A stretch of DNA of 64,000 bases from VRUE01 sp040879985 (GTDB lineage Bacteria; Actinomycetota; Thermoleophilia; Solirubrobacterales; 70-9): contig JBBDJH010000012.1 of NCBI GenBank assembly GCA_040879985.1, forward strand, positions 1 to 64,000. Direction: 5' to 3'. Both the position numbers and the translations under genes were made by a program. This document shows, in pieces, positions 8,762-17,899 of this stretch. A model generated the notes under the pieces. That model was given only the letters and a program-made list of their open reading frames with translations, was not told where the DNA came from and did not search any database. Positions within the stretch are counted from its first letter, which is position 1. The number at the start of each line of letters is the position of its first letter.

Positions 8762-10993
8762 TCAGCGAATGCCAGCCACCTCCGCGAACCGGCAGAGGGC
8801 ATTCACCAGCTGCATCTGCTCGATTGACTTGGCGTGGATGTCGAGCAGCCGTGGGCTGCAGACGAGCACTGCGATGCAGCGCGCTCTGGAGATCGCGACG
8901 TTGGGGCGGTTGCGGGAGAAGAGGAACTCGACATTGCGGGGGATCTGCTCGCCGCTGGAGGTGGCCATGGAGAAGAAGACGATCTGGGCCTCCTGGCCCT
9001 GGAACTTGTCGACCGTGCCGGCTCGGATGCCGTCGGGGAGGTGGTCCTGAAGGCATTGGACCTGGGCGTTGTAGGGGGTTAGGACGAGGATGTCCTCGGG
9101 GCGCAGCGGGTGGGTGGCGCCGTCGGCGTCGGTGTAGGTGGCGCCGGTGAGCAGGGGCTCAATCGCCGCCGCTATCGCCTCCGCCTCCTCGGGCGAGGAC
9201 TGGGAGCGGCCCTGGTGCTCGACCGGCAGCCAGCGCAGGCCGGCGCCGCTCAGCCCTCCCCCGGCCTCGATCCGCTGGCGCTCCCGCCCCGGCGCCGAGC
9301 CCAGCCGCCCGTCGTACATCAGCTCTGAGACGAAGGCGGCGATCTGCGGGTGCGTCCCCTGGGAGAGCTCCAGCTCCATCCCGTCGTCCTCCCGCAGCGC
9401 CAGCGCCTCCTCGCCGCGCTCCTGGGGCTGCGCCTCGAACCAGGTCAGCCGGCGCGCCTCCTCGGTGCCCTCGAACCGGCGCCCGGCCTCCGCGCGCCGC
9501 TCCAGCAGCCAGTCGCGCAGCTTCAGGGTGGAGAGGCAGTCGTCGTGGTTGTAGGCGGCTATCTCGTCGAGGATCGCCTCCTCGCGCTGCTCCAGCCACT
9601 GCTCGAACATGACGATCGAGGCGCCGCCGTCGCTGACCGCGGTGTCGCGCTGCTCCATGTAGAAGGCCTCGACCTTCTTGATCGAGTAGCTGGGCTGGGA
9701 GATCAGCATCGACTCCTTGACCACCTTGTAGAGGTCGACGAAGACCTCGTCGCGCAGCAGCTGGTCGAGCTCCTCCTCGCGCGTGCCGTGGGCGCCGGCG
9801 AGGCGCTTCAGCGCGGTCACCTCGTAGGAGACGTAGTGGTAGACGTGGAGGTCGGGGAAGCGCCGGCGCCGCTCGCCGACGAGGTCGATGAACTGCTCCA
9901 GGGCGGCCTTCTCCTCGGCGCGGTCGCGTCCCCAGATCGCCGTGAACCGCGGCTCGCCGTCCTCGGCGGTGACGAGGCCGAACAGGTACTCGAGGCCCTC
10001 GTTGTCGAAGAACGGGTCCCCCTCCATGTCGAAGAAGACGTCGCCGAGCGCCGGCCTGGGCAAGCGGGCGAACCCCCTCCCCTGCTCGGGGTCGCGCAGC
10101 AGGTAGCTGTGCGCCGCTGCGACGCGCCGCGAGCTGCAGCGCGGCCTGCGAGCGCAGGCGCTCGAGGACGCCGGAGTCGATTCCCTCGACCGCGAGGCGA
10201 TCGGCGCTCCCCAGCGCCGCCAGGGTGCCGATCCCCGCCCCGCTCAGCAGCTCGCGCTGGCGGCGGTTGATGTTGGCGACGAGGCTGAGGTGGTCGTCGG
10301 CGAGGCGGCGCTCGTCGCAGTGGGCGCGCCAGCGGCAGACCTGACAGTGGGAGACGGGCTCGGGGTAGGTGTCGGGCAGCCCGTCGGAGAGGGAGGCCAG
10401 GAAGGCGTCGCGGATGTGGCGGAAGTAGGCGGAGAACTCGGCGAGGCGGAAGGAGTGCTCCTCGCCGTCGCCGAGATGACGTGGATGCGCTCCGGCTCGA
10501 CGCCCTGCACGGCGGCCAGCAGCTCGCTGTAGAAGCAGAGCTGGACGATGAAGTAGGGCTTGGCGCGGCGGGCCAGCTTGGTGTCGGCGACCTCGTAGCT
10601 GTGCTCGCCGAGGTCGGAGGGGCGCTCGACGCGGCGCAGGAAGTCGGCGTGGCCGCGCTGCCCGTCGCGCAGGAAGGTCGCCTGGTAGATCACCTCGGCG
10701 CCGGCGCGCATCGCCTCCTCGGTGCGCCGGGCGGCGTCGAGCAGGGCGGCGTGCGAGCCGTCCGCCTGGGCGATCTCGACGACCTCCTTGCCTTCGGCCT
10801 TCAGCGAGGCGAGGTAGCGGTCCTCGTACTCTTCGCCCTTGCGGGCCAGCAGCTCGGCGTCGGCCCCGCGCTCGAGCTCGACCTCCAGCTCTCCGCGCGC
10901 CCGCGCCAAGTCGAGCGTGGTCAGATGCGCGCAGGCGAGGTGGTTGTTGAGATCGCTCGCGGAGAGGATCAGCTGGTCGTCGAGGAGTTGCAT
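8762..10993 (-). pseudogene. Decayed TM0106-family RecB-like nuclease / RNase H-like / SF1 helicase
   Basis: Intact family members carry an N-terminal RecB-like nuclease, an RNase_H_2 domain and a DNA2-like helicase, about 1100 residues in all. Here the N-terminal part reads from 10993 to about 10480, then shifts frame at IHVI. The C-rich middle including a CQVCRWRAHC cluster continues in another frame. A second shift near 10120 restores the original frame, giving an ORF at 10063-8762. That ORF has an intact DEDD-type nuclease (DMEGDP, YNHDDC) but jumps straight to the helicase C-terminal half (YDGRL, TVDKFQGQE, NVAISRAR). The Walker A and B half, roughly 400 residues, is missing. It lies opposite in orientation to its neighbours. 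Sequencing error could explain the shifts but not the deletion. Confidence 0.8.
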
Positions 10994-11037
10994 GGGCTAT
11001 GCGCTCAGTCGGCCCTGCTGCGCATGTCCTGACATCC

Positions 11038-11102
11038 CGCCCCCGGCTCGACGATCGGATCCCGGCGATCCTACTGCGCCCTGGGGGAGTAGCCGTTCAT
11101 CC
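11038..11102. repeat. Direct repeat copy 1 flanking the DUF4143 ATPase
   Basis: About 65 bases that recur at 12459-12525 with roughly 87 percent identity by eye. Shared blocks include GGCTCGACGATCGGAT, GATCCTACTG and CCCTGGGGG. This copy lies upstream of the ATPase start and just beyond the 5' end of the decayed nuclease gene. Confidence 0.75.
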
Positions 11103-11172
11103 CCCTACGAAATTGACCGATATACTGCTGCGAAATAGGTGGCTAACTTGATGCGAAATGGAAGGGTAGCCC

Positions 11173-12444
11173 GTGCCGTACACGCTTCGCGTCCTCGACC
11201 AAGAGCTTGACGAGATTCTCGGCTCCCTCCCCGCGCTCGCGATCGAGGGGCCGAAAGGGGTGGGTAAGACGGCAACGGCCTCGCGCCGCGCAGCGACGAT
11301 CCACCGTCTCGACGACCCGGCGCGGCTGAGCGTCGCCGAAGGGGGCCCGGCGCGCCTGCTCGAGGCGAAGAAGCCGATCCTGCTCGACGAGTGGCAGCGG
11401 CTTCCCGAGACCTGGGACCTCGTCCGCCGGGCGGTCGATGAGGGCGCGGGACCCGAAAGCTTCCTCCTCACCGGCTCTGCCTCTCCTGACGGGGCCGGCC
11501 GCCACTCGGGGGCCGGGCGGATCCCGACGATCCGGATGCGCCCGCTGACCCTCGCCGAGCGCCTGGAGGTCCCGCCATCGGTGAGCCTGGCCGAGTTGCT
11601 CAAGGGCAGCCGCCCGGACCTCGGTGGCGAGACCTCGATCGCGCTTGAGGACTACGTCGATGAGATTCTCGCCTCCGGCTTCCCCGGTCTCCGCGGCGCC
11701 TCCGATCGCGCCCTGCGCCTGCAGCTCGACGGCTACGTCGAGCGAGTCGTCGATCGTGACTTTCCGGAGCTCGGCCACGCGGTTCGAAACCCAGTGGGGC
11801 TGCAGCGCTGGATGGCCGCCTATGCCGCCGCGACCGCGACGACGACCTCGTTCGAGAAGATCCGGGCGGCGGCAACCAGTGACGAGGGCGAGCAGCTCTC
11901 AAAAGATGCGGCCCGTCCCTACCGAGCAGTCCTCGAGCGCCTCTGGCTACTCGACCCCGTCCCCGCCTGGCAGCCGACCCGTAGCCACCTTTCGCGCCTG
12001 TCCGCCGTTTCGAAGCACCATCTCGCCGACCCGGCGCTGGCGGCGCGGCTCCTGGGGGCGAACCGCGAGGGTCTGCTTGAAAACGCCGCTCTGGGGCCGC
12101 CGATCCCCCGCGACGGCACGCTCCTCGGGGCGCTCTTCGAGTCCTTGGTGACTCTCTGCGTCCGGGTCTACGCCCAGCTCGCCGAGGCGAGGACCGGCCA
12201 CCTGCGGACGTTTAGCGGCAACCGCGAGGTCGACCTCATAGTCGAGGCGCAGGACAAACGCGTCGTCGCAATTGAGGTGAAGCTGAAGCGCACGGTCAAG
12301 GACGACGACACCCGCAACCTCCGCTGGCTGCAGGCGACGATCGGCGACGAACTTCTCGACGCGATCCTCATCACCACCGGCGAGACCGCCTACCGGCGTC
12401 CAGACGGGATCGGGGTCGTGCCGGCGGCGCTGCTTGGACCATGA
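11173..12444 (+). CDS. AAA_14/DUF4143 ATPase
   Basis: 423 residues with GTG start preceded by GAAGGG. The N-terminal AAA_14 ATPase domain shows Walker A GPKGVGKTA (about 27-35) and Walker B ILLDEWQRLP (about 70-79), then FLLTGSAS. The C-terminal half is DUF4143, ending in a PD-(D/E)xK-like core (REVDLIVE ... AIEVKLKR, about residues 350-375). These ATPases are widespread, often horizontally transferred and poorly understood; a toxin or defence role has been suggested for some. It stands alone on this strand and is bracketed by a ~66-bp direct repeat, which suggests a movable cassette. Confidence 0.85.
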   Translation: MPYTLRVLDQELDEILGSLPALAIEGPKGVGKTATASRRAATIHRLDDPARLSVAEGGPARLLEAKKPILLDEWQRLPETWDLVRRAVDEGAGPESFLLTGSASPDGAGRHSGAGRIPTIRMRPLTLAERLEVPPSVSLAELLKGSRPDLGGETSIALEDYVDEILASGFPGLRGASDRALRLQLDGYVERVVDRDFPELGHAVRNPVGLQRWMAAYAAATATTTSFEKIRAAATSDEGEQLSKDAARPYRAVLERLWLLDPVPAWQPTRSHLSRLSAVSKHHLADPALAARLLGANREGLLENAALGPPIPRDGTLLGALFESLVTLCVRVYAQLAEARTGHLRTFSGNREVDLIVEAQDKRVVAIEVKLKRTVKDDDTRNLRWLQATIGDELLDAILITTGETAYRRPDGIGVVPAALLGP

Positions 12445-12458
12445 TCCACTCAGCATCG

Positions 12459-12525
12459 CGCCTCCCGGCTCGACGATCGGATTCCGGCCGATCCTACTGG
12501 GCCCTGGGGGCGCAGCCGTTTATCC
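12459..12525. repeat. Direct repeat copy 2 flanking the DUF4143 ATPase
   Basis: Second copy of the repeat at 11038-11102, in the same orientation, starting 15 bases after the ATPase stop. The remaining ~150 bases up to the RNase H gene hold nothing I can identify. Confidence 0.75.
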
Positions 12526-12674
12526 GGCTGGTCTTCACCGGTACCTGGACTTACCCCTGGCGGCAGTGGACGCTGCTGCTTTCAGGCGGGAGCGACACTC
12601 TGGGACCCGCCGGAAGGAATGAAAGAGAAGTGGCGGAAGAAGGAGGGCTAGTGAGCCGACGTTAGGAGTTGCTC

Positions 12675-13127
12675 GTGGTTGATGACCTCAAGAAGGGCTA
12701 CTACCTGCTGTTCATCGACGGAGGAAAGAGAGCCAACGAACAAGGCCAGGCCGAGAGCGCCATTGGGGTCATTCTCCAGGAACCCGACTGTGGCGCAGTA
12801 TTGGCCAGAGTGGCCGAAAAAGTGGGACCGGTCGGCAGTCCACATGAAGCCGAGTACCGCGCTCTGATTCGCGGTCTCAAGCTCGCCGCCGAGAAACAAC
12901 TCCCCTATATCGCCGCGTTCAGCGACTCCGCGAACGTCGTCAACCAGATAACGGGTAGATGGAACAAGGGCGAGCGAGCCACCGAGCTCTATGAAGAAGT
13001 CCAGGAAGCCCTCAAGCCCTTCAAGGCATGGCAACTTTCCTGGGTCCCCCGCGAGATGAACATAGACGCTGACAGGCTTGTCGATCAAGCCTTCAAAGGC
13101 GAGCCCGTAACCCACGCCACCGACTAA
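12675..13127 (+). CDS. RNase H-like (reverse transcriptase-like RVT_3) protein
   Basis: 150 residues from the GTG at 12675, chosen because GGAG sits six bases upstream; a TTG at 12669 would leave almost no spacing. The RNase HI fold is supported by acidic residues in the expected order: FIDGGKR, then HEAEYRALI, FSDSANVVNQI and MNIDADRLVDQA. Such proteins cut RNA in RNA-DNA hybrids or act as single-domain RNase H-like factors. It is a lone gene without a visible polymerase partner, between the ATPase cassette and the MazEF pair. A housekeeping RNase HI is possible, but the RVT_3-like motif spacing is more typical of accessory RNase H proteins. Confidence 0.75.
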   Translation: MVDDLKKGYYLLFIDGGKRANEQGQAESAIGVILQEPDCGAVLARVAEKVGPVGSPHEAEYRALIRGLKLAAEKQLPYIAAFSDSANVVNQITGRWNKGERATELYEEVQEALKPFKAWQLSWVPREMNIDADRLVDQAFKGEPVTHATD

Positions 13128-13216
13128 TCACGACGTCGAGCATCGACGAGCCCGCTCCCGCTTTGCGCGAGATTCGGCAGCTGTCGCGGCGCCCGATGTG
13201 CGGCAACTGGGATGAC

Positions 13217-13236
13217 GCTACCGTTTTGCTACCGTT
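13217..13236 (+). promoter_or_regulatory. Putative operator of the toxin-antitoxin pair
   Basis: Two identical GCTACCGTT repeats spaced 11 bases apart (13217-13225 and 13228-13236), ending five bases before the antitoxin ATG. One helical turn of spacing fits binding of a ribbon-helix-helix dimer pair and autoregulation. Confidence 0.5.
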
Positions 13237-13241
13237 ATGGG

Positions 13242-13475
13242 ATGAGTAAACAGATCGCTGTGCGGCTTCCGAATGACCTTGTCGACTTCGTAGACAAGGT
13301 CGTCGACTCCGGTGCCGAGCGCAGCCGGGCGGCTGTCGTGACCCGGGCGCTGAAGCGCGAGCGGCGGCGGGCTCTCGCGGAACGCGACGCCCAGATCCTC
13401 GCCCGCACCGGTCCGGACCCAGAGCTCGCAGGGCTCGCCGAGTACGCGGCGGGCCTTCCGCGTGACCTGGCCTGA
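13242..13475 (+). CDS. Ribbon-helix-helix antitoxin (MazE/PemI-like)
   Basis: 77 residues from the ATG at 13242; an upstream in-frame ATG at 13212 would run through the operator repeats. The N-terminal ~45 residues fit a ribbon-helix-helix DNA-binding domain: KQIAVRLPNDLVDFVDKVV, then SRAAVVTRALKRERRR. The acidic and disordered C-terminus would bind and neutralise the toxin. The stop overlaps the toxin start in TGATG, the usual arrangement for coupled antitoxin-toxin translation. The protein probably represses its own operon through the GCTACCGTT repeats just upstream. Confidence 0.85.
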   Translation: MSKQIAVRLPNDLVDFVDKVVDSGAERSRAAVVTRALKRERRRALAERDAQILARTGPDPELAGLAEYAAGLPRDLA

Positions 13476-13774
13476 TGCGGGCCATCCACGTCGCGCGGCT
13501 CGACAAGGCGCGGCCCGTGTTGATCCTCACCCGTGAACTTGTGCGGCCGCATCTCAGGACCGTGACCGTCGCGCCGATCACCACAACCATCCGCGGACTC
13601 TCCAGCGAGGTCGACGTCGATGCCGCGAATGGCCTCACCGAGCCCTCGGTGGTCAGCTGCGACAACATCACCACCATTCCTGCGAACTCCGTGGGAGAGC
13701 AGATCGGGGTCCTGCTCGACAGCCAAGAGCCGGCTCTCAGCGAAGCGATCATGGCCACGTTCGATCTGGACTGA
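13475..13774 (+). CDS. mazF: MazF/PemK-type endoribonuclease toxin
   Basis: 99 residues with the SH3-like PemK/MazF pattern: RPVLILTRELVR near the N-terminus, VTVAPITTTIRGLSSEVDVD in the middle, and SVVSCDNITTIPANSVGEQIG later. MazF toxins cut single-stranded mRNA at short motifs and halt growth when the labile antitoxin is lost. It overlaps the antitoxin stop by one base. The length is normal for the family and no truncation is seen. Confidence 0.88.
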   Translation: MRAIHVARLDKARPVLILTRELVRPHLRTVTVAPITTTIRGLSSEVDVDAANGLTEPSVVSCDNITTIPANSVGEQIGVLLDSQEPALSEAIMATFDLD

Positions 13775-13903
13775 TTGCTCGCGGAAGCGCTGCCTGAGCC
13801 CGACCCCGCGGGCCAGGGTCAGACCCCGAGCCCTGTGGGCGCCGGCTTTCGAGCCCCCGCCGATAATGGCACTAATAGAGTGCCCAATTAGCTCGATTAT
13901 CGA

Positions 13904-13919
13904 CCAATAGCGCTATTGG
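13904..13919. repeat. 16-bp perfect palindrome between convergent genes
   Basis: CCAATAGCGCTATTGG is a perfect dyad in an AT-richer stretch between the toxin and sigma factor gene ends. Without a T-run it is at best a weak terminator; it might also be a protein site. Confidence 0.4.
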
Positions 13920-13934
13920 CTGGCTCGAGCGACT

Positions 13935-14642
13935 CTACGCCGGAACCTCGCGGGAGTCGAGGTGGGCCGCTACCTTGCGCTTTACACGCTGCAGGGCGTT
14001 GTCGACGGTCTTGGTGTCGCACTCGAGCTGCTCTGCGGTCGCCTCGTAGGAGTGGCCGTCGAGGTAGAGCGAGAGGACGCTGCTCTCGAGATCCGAAAGG
14101 ACGCCGGTGCTGCCCGAGAGGCAGGAGACGAGGCTCGACAGCTCTTCGCTGGCGATCACCTGGTTGACCGGGTCCGAGACGGTCGGGCCGGGCAGGATCT
14201 CGTCGAGCGTCGTGTCCGATTCGCCCGCCGCCGCCGGCGTCTGGCTGAACGAGACGTACTGGTTGAGCGGCGTGTGCTTGTTGCGGGTCGCGGTCTTGAC
14301 CGCGGTGATGATCTGGCGGGTGATGCAGAGCTCGGCGAAGCTGCGAAAGCTCGACTCGCGGTCGCTGCGATAGTCGCGAATCGCCTTGTAGAGGCCGAGC
14401 AGGCCTTCCTGGATCAGGTCGTCGCTCTCCCCGCCGAGCAGGAAGTAGGACGAGGCCTTGAGGCGGACGAAGCCGCGGTAGCGCCGCACGATCGAGTCGT
14501 AGGCGTCGGTCCTTCCCTCCTTCGCGAGGGCGACCAGATAGTGATCATCAAGCTCAGGTTGAGGGTTAGAAGACGGCCTGGTGGAGCCGTTGAAATGCCC
14601 GCTGGGGAGTCGCAATGCCTGCGTAGGCGACGATAGAGCCAC
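13935..14642 (-). CDS. SigH-like (sigma-70 family) RNA polymerase sigma factor
   Basis: 235 residues from a GTG at 14642 preceded by AAAGGAGAAGGATCT, a far better start than the frame opening at 14807. Region 2 is clear: DAYDSIVRRYRGFVRLKAS, then GGESDDLIQEGLLGLYKAI and FRSFAELCITRQI. The C-terminal sigma region 4 helix-turn-helix includes LYLDGHSYEATAEQLECD followed by TKTVDNALQRVKRK. Closest in style to sporulation-type SigH. No anti-sigma factor gene lies next to it. A good -35 element upstream suggests its own promoter with a ~105-base leader. Confidence 0.88.
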   Translation of the reverse strand: MALSSPTQALRLPSGHFNGSTRPSSNPQPELDDHYLVALAKEGRTDAYDSIVRRYRGFVRLKASSYFLLGGESDDLIQEGLLGLYKAIRDYRSDRESSFRSFAELCITRQIITAVKTATRNKHTPLNQYVSFSQTPAAAGESDTTLDEILPGPTVSDPVNQVIASEELSSLVSCLSGSTGVLSDLESSVLSLYLDGHSYEATAEQLECDTKTVDNALQRVKRKVAAHLDSREVPA

Positions 14643-14754
14643 AGATCCTTCTCCTTTGAGAATGAAGGGTCGTGGCGCCGGTACCTCCCCTGTGGCGCCC
14701 TTATTGACTGGATAAATCTCAGACTCAAGCTGAGGTTCACCCTTGTAGCGGGGC

Positions 14755-14783
14755 ATTCTTACCGCCCGGCGGAGTTCTGTCAA
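14755..14783 (-). promoter_or_regulatory. Putative sigma factor promoter
   Basis: On the minus strand a perfect TTGACA (14783-14778) is followed after 16-17 bases by TAAGAAT. This places the transcript start near 14748, leaving a leader of about 105 bases before the GTG at 14642. It also argues against the upstream ATG at 14756 as the start codon. Confidence 0.5.
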
Positions 14784-14831
14784 CCCCAAATAGCGGATTT
14801 CTTGCAACCGCCGTTGCAGCTGCTACCGGCG

Positions 14832-15487
14832 TCAGCGCTGCCGGACGGCCTCGAAGAGCAGCGCCGCGGCCGCCGCCGAGACGTTCAGCGACTCGATCCT
14901 GCCGCCCCGCGGCAGCGCGACGAGGCCGTCGCAGGCGGCGGCGACGCGGGGGCGGATCCCTTTCCCCTCGCCGCCGAGGACGAGCACGGTCGGCCCGCTC
15001 AGGTCGGCGTCCCAGGGGGCATCGCCCGCCGCGGCGTCGGCGCCCCAGATCCAGAAGCCGGCCGCCTTCGCCTCGGTGAGCCAGTCGGCGAGGTTGCGGA
15101 CGCAGGCGATGCCGAGGTGCTCGACCGCCCCCGCCGAGGCCTTGCAGGCGACCGCGGTCACCTCGGCGGCGCGCCGTTCGGGGATGACCATCCCGGCGGC
15201 GCCGGCGAACTCGGCCGAGCGGCAGACGGCGCCGAGGTTGCGCGGGTCCTGAACCTGGTCGAGCGCCAGCAACAGCGCCCCCTCCCGCCTCAGCAGCGCG
15301 TTCGGATCGGCATACGGATACGGATCGACCTCCGCCACGACCCCCTGGTGGTCGGGCGAGCCGCACAGCTGCTCCAGCTCTTCGGCGGAGTGCTCGGGCG
15401 CCCGCCAGACCCGACGAACCTGCCGCTTCCCCCGCTCCGCCTCCTCAACCGGCCGCCGCCCGTAGATCACCTGACCTTCAACGCCGC

Positions 15488-15491
<4 letters not shown>
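14832..15491 (-). CDS. rlmB: 23S rRNA 2'-O-ribose methyltransferase (TrmH/RlmB family)
   Basis: 219 residues of the SpoU/TrmH knot family that methylates a guanosine ribose in 23S rRNA. An N-terminal substrate-binding domain starts IYGRRPVEEA. The catalytic SPOUT domain has motif 1 ALDQVQDPRNLGAVCRSAEF, motif 2 VLVLGGEGKGIRPRV and motif 3 IESLNVSAAAAALLFE. The ATG at 15491 overlaps the cysS stop by four bases. The cysS-rlmB order is conserved in many actinobacteria and firmicutes. Confidence 0.92.
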
Positions 15492-16903
<1,412 letters not shown>

Positions 16904-16931
16904 CGGGCGGATGCTAGAGACCTAGAGAGGA

Positions 16932-17822
16932 TTAAAAGGTTCGGTAGCCGGCGCCCGAGGGGGAGGCCTCGTTGCGCGACCAGGCCGGGGCGGTCTCGTC
17001 GGCCGCGGCGAGAATCTCGCGCCGCGCCTTCTTGGCGCTCGCCTTGATCTCGTCCTCGGCCGCGTGGCGCAACCGCTCCTCGCGCTGTTCGGCCTGCGCG
17101 CGGATCCGCTCCGACTCGGCGTGCAGCTGTTCATCGGCGCGCGCCCGAGCCTTCTCGACGGCCTCGCCTTCGACCTTCTCGACCAGGTGGCGGACCCGCT
17201 CCTCGGCCTCGCGGCGGACGTCCACGGTGCCCTGCATGACCCGCTCCTCGATCTCGGCCTCGAGCCGGACCGCAAGTTGGTGAGACTCCTCGGCGCGCGC
17301 CTCCGCCTCGGCGGCGCGCTGCTCGGCCGCGGCGACGCGGCGGTCGGCCTCGGCCTGCGCCCTTTCGAGCACCTCGCCGGTCCGCTTCGAGGCCTCCCCT
17401 TCGGTCCGCTTGACCGCCCGCGCCTGGGCCTGCTCGGCCTCCGCCTTGCCGGCGGTCAGCTGGCTCGCGAACGACTCGCGGTCGGCTTCGGCCCGCTTCT
17501 GCAGTTGCTCGAACGCCTGCTCGGCGCGGTCGCGGCCCGCCTCCGCCTGGGCAACGCGGGCCTCGGCCGCACGGCGCTTCGCGCGCTCAGCGGCGATCCG
17601 CTCACGACCCTGCTCGCCGATCCGCCCCAGCGCCGCCTTCGCCCGCAGCTTGACCTCAGCCGTGCTCTTCTCCGCCTGCGCTTCGGCCTCGGCGACCCGC
17701 TGCTCCGCCGCGACGACCCGGTCCTCGCTCTGCCGAACCCACTCGAGCGCCTGCGAGGCGACCCCATGGATCTCCTCGGTTGCGTCGGCTACAGCGCTCA
17801 GCTTGATCGCGGGCTCACCCAT
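16932..17822 (-). CDS. Long coiled-coil protein of unknown function
   Basis: 296 residues. After a short N-terminal region (KLSAVADATEEIHGVASQAL) almost the whole chain from about 35 to 275 is Ala/Glu/Arg heptad repeat. It is predicted to be a continuous coiled coil with no enzymatic motif, signal peptide or membrane segment. The tail SPSGAGYRTF is uncharged. Such proteins may be scaffold or polarity factors (DivIVA-like), but nothing in the sequence shows this. It sits between cysS and an acyl-CoA synthetase on the same strand, without obvious operon partners. Confidence 0.7.
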   Translation of the reverse strand: MGEPAIKLSAVADATEEIHGVASQALEWVRQSEDRVVAAEQRVAEAEAQAEKSTAEVKLRAKAALGRIGEQGRERIAAERAKRRAAEARVAQAEAGRDRAEQAFEQLQKRAEADRESFASQLTAGKAEAEQAQARAVKRTEGEASKRTGEVLERAQAEADRRVAAAEQRAAEAEARAEESHQLAVRLEAEIEERVMQGTVDVRREAEERVRHLVEKVEGEAVEKARARADEQLHAESERIRAQAEQREERLRHAAEDEIKASAKKARREILAAADETAPAWSRNEASPSGAGYRTF

Positions 17823-17899
17823 CTACCGCAACCTACTACCCGCAGCGGAAGCCACGCCACCTCCGCGACGAGCAAAAACACGCAATTAGCGAGGGCAAT

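Noticed and set aside
9350..10270. 306-residue plus-strand frame across the decayed nuclease
   Set aside because: Leu/Gln-rich shadow of the minus-strand gene, which has clear nuclease and helicase motifs.
1..13930. CRISPR array or cas genes in the defence island
   Set aside because: No series of regularly spaced short direct repeats and no Cas-like protein was seen.
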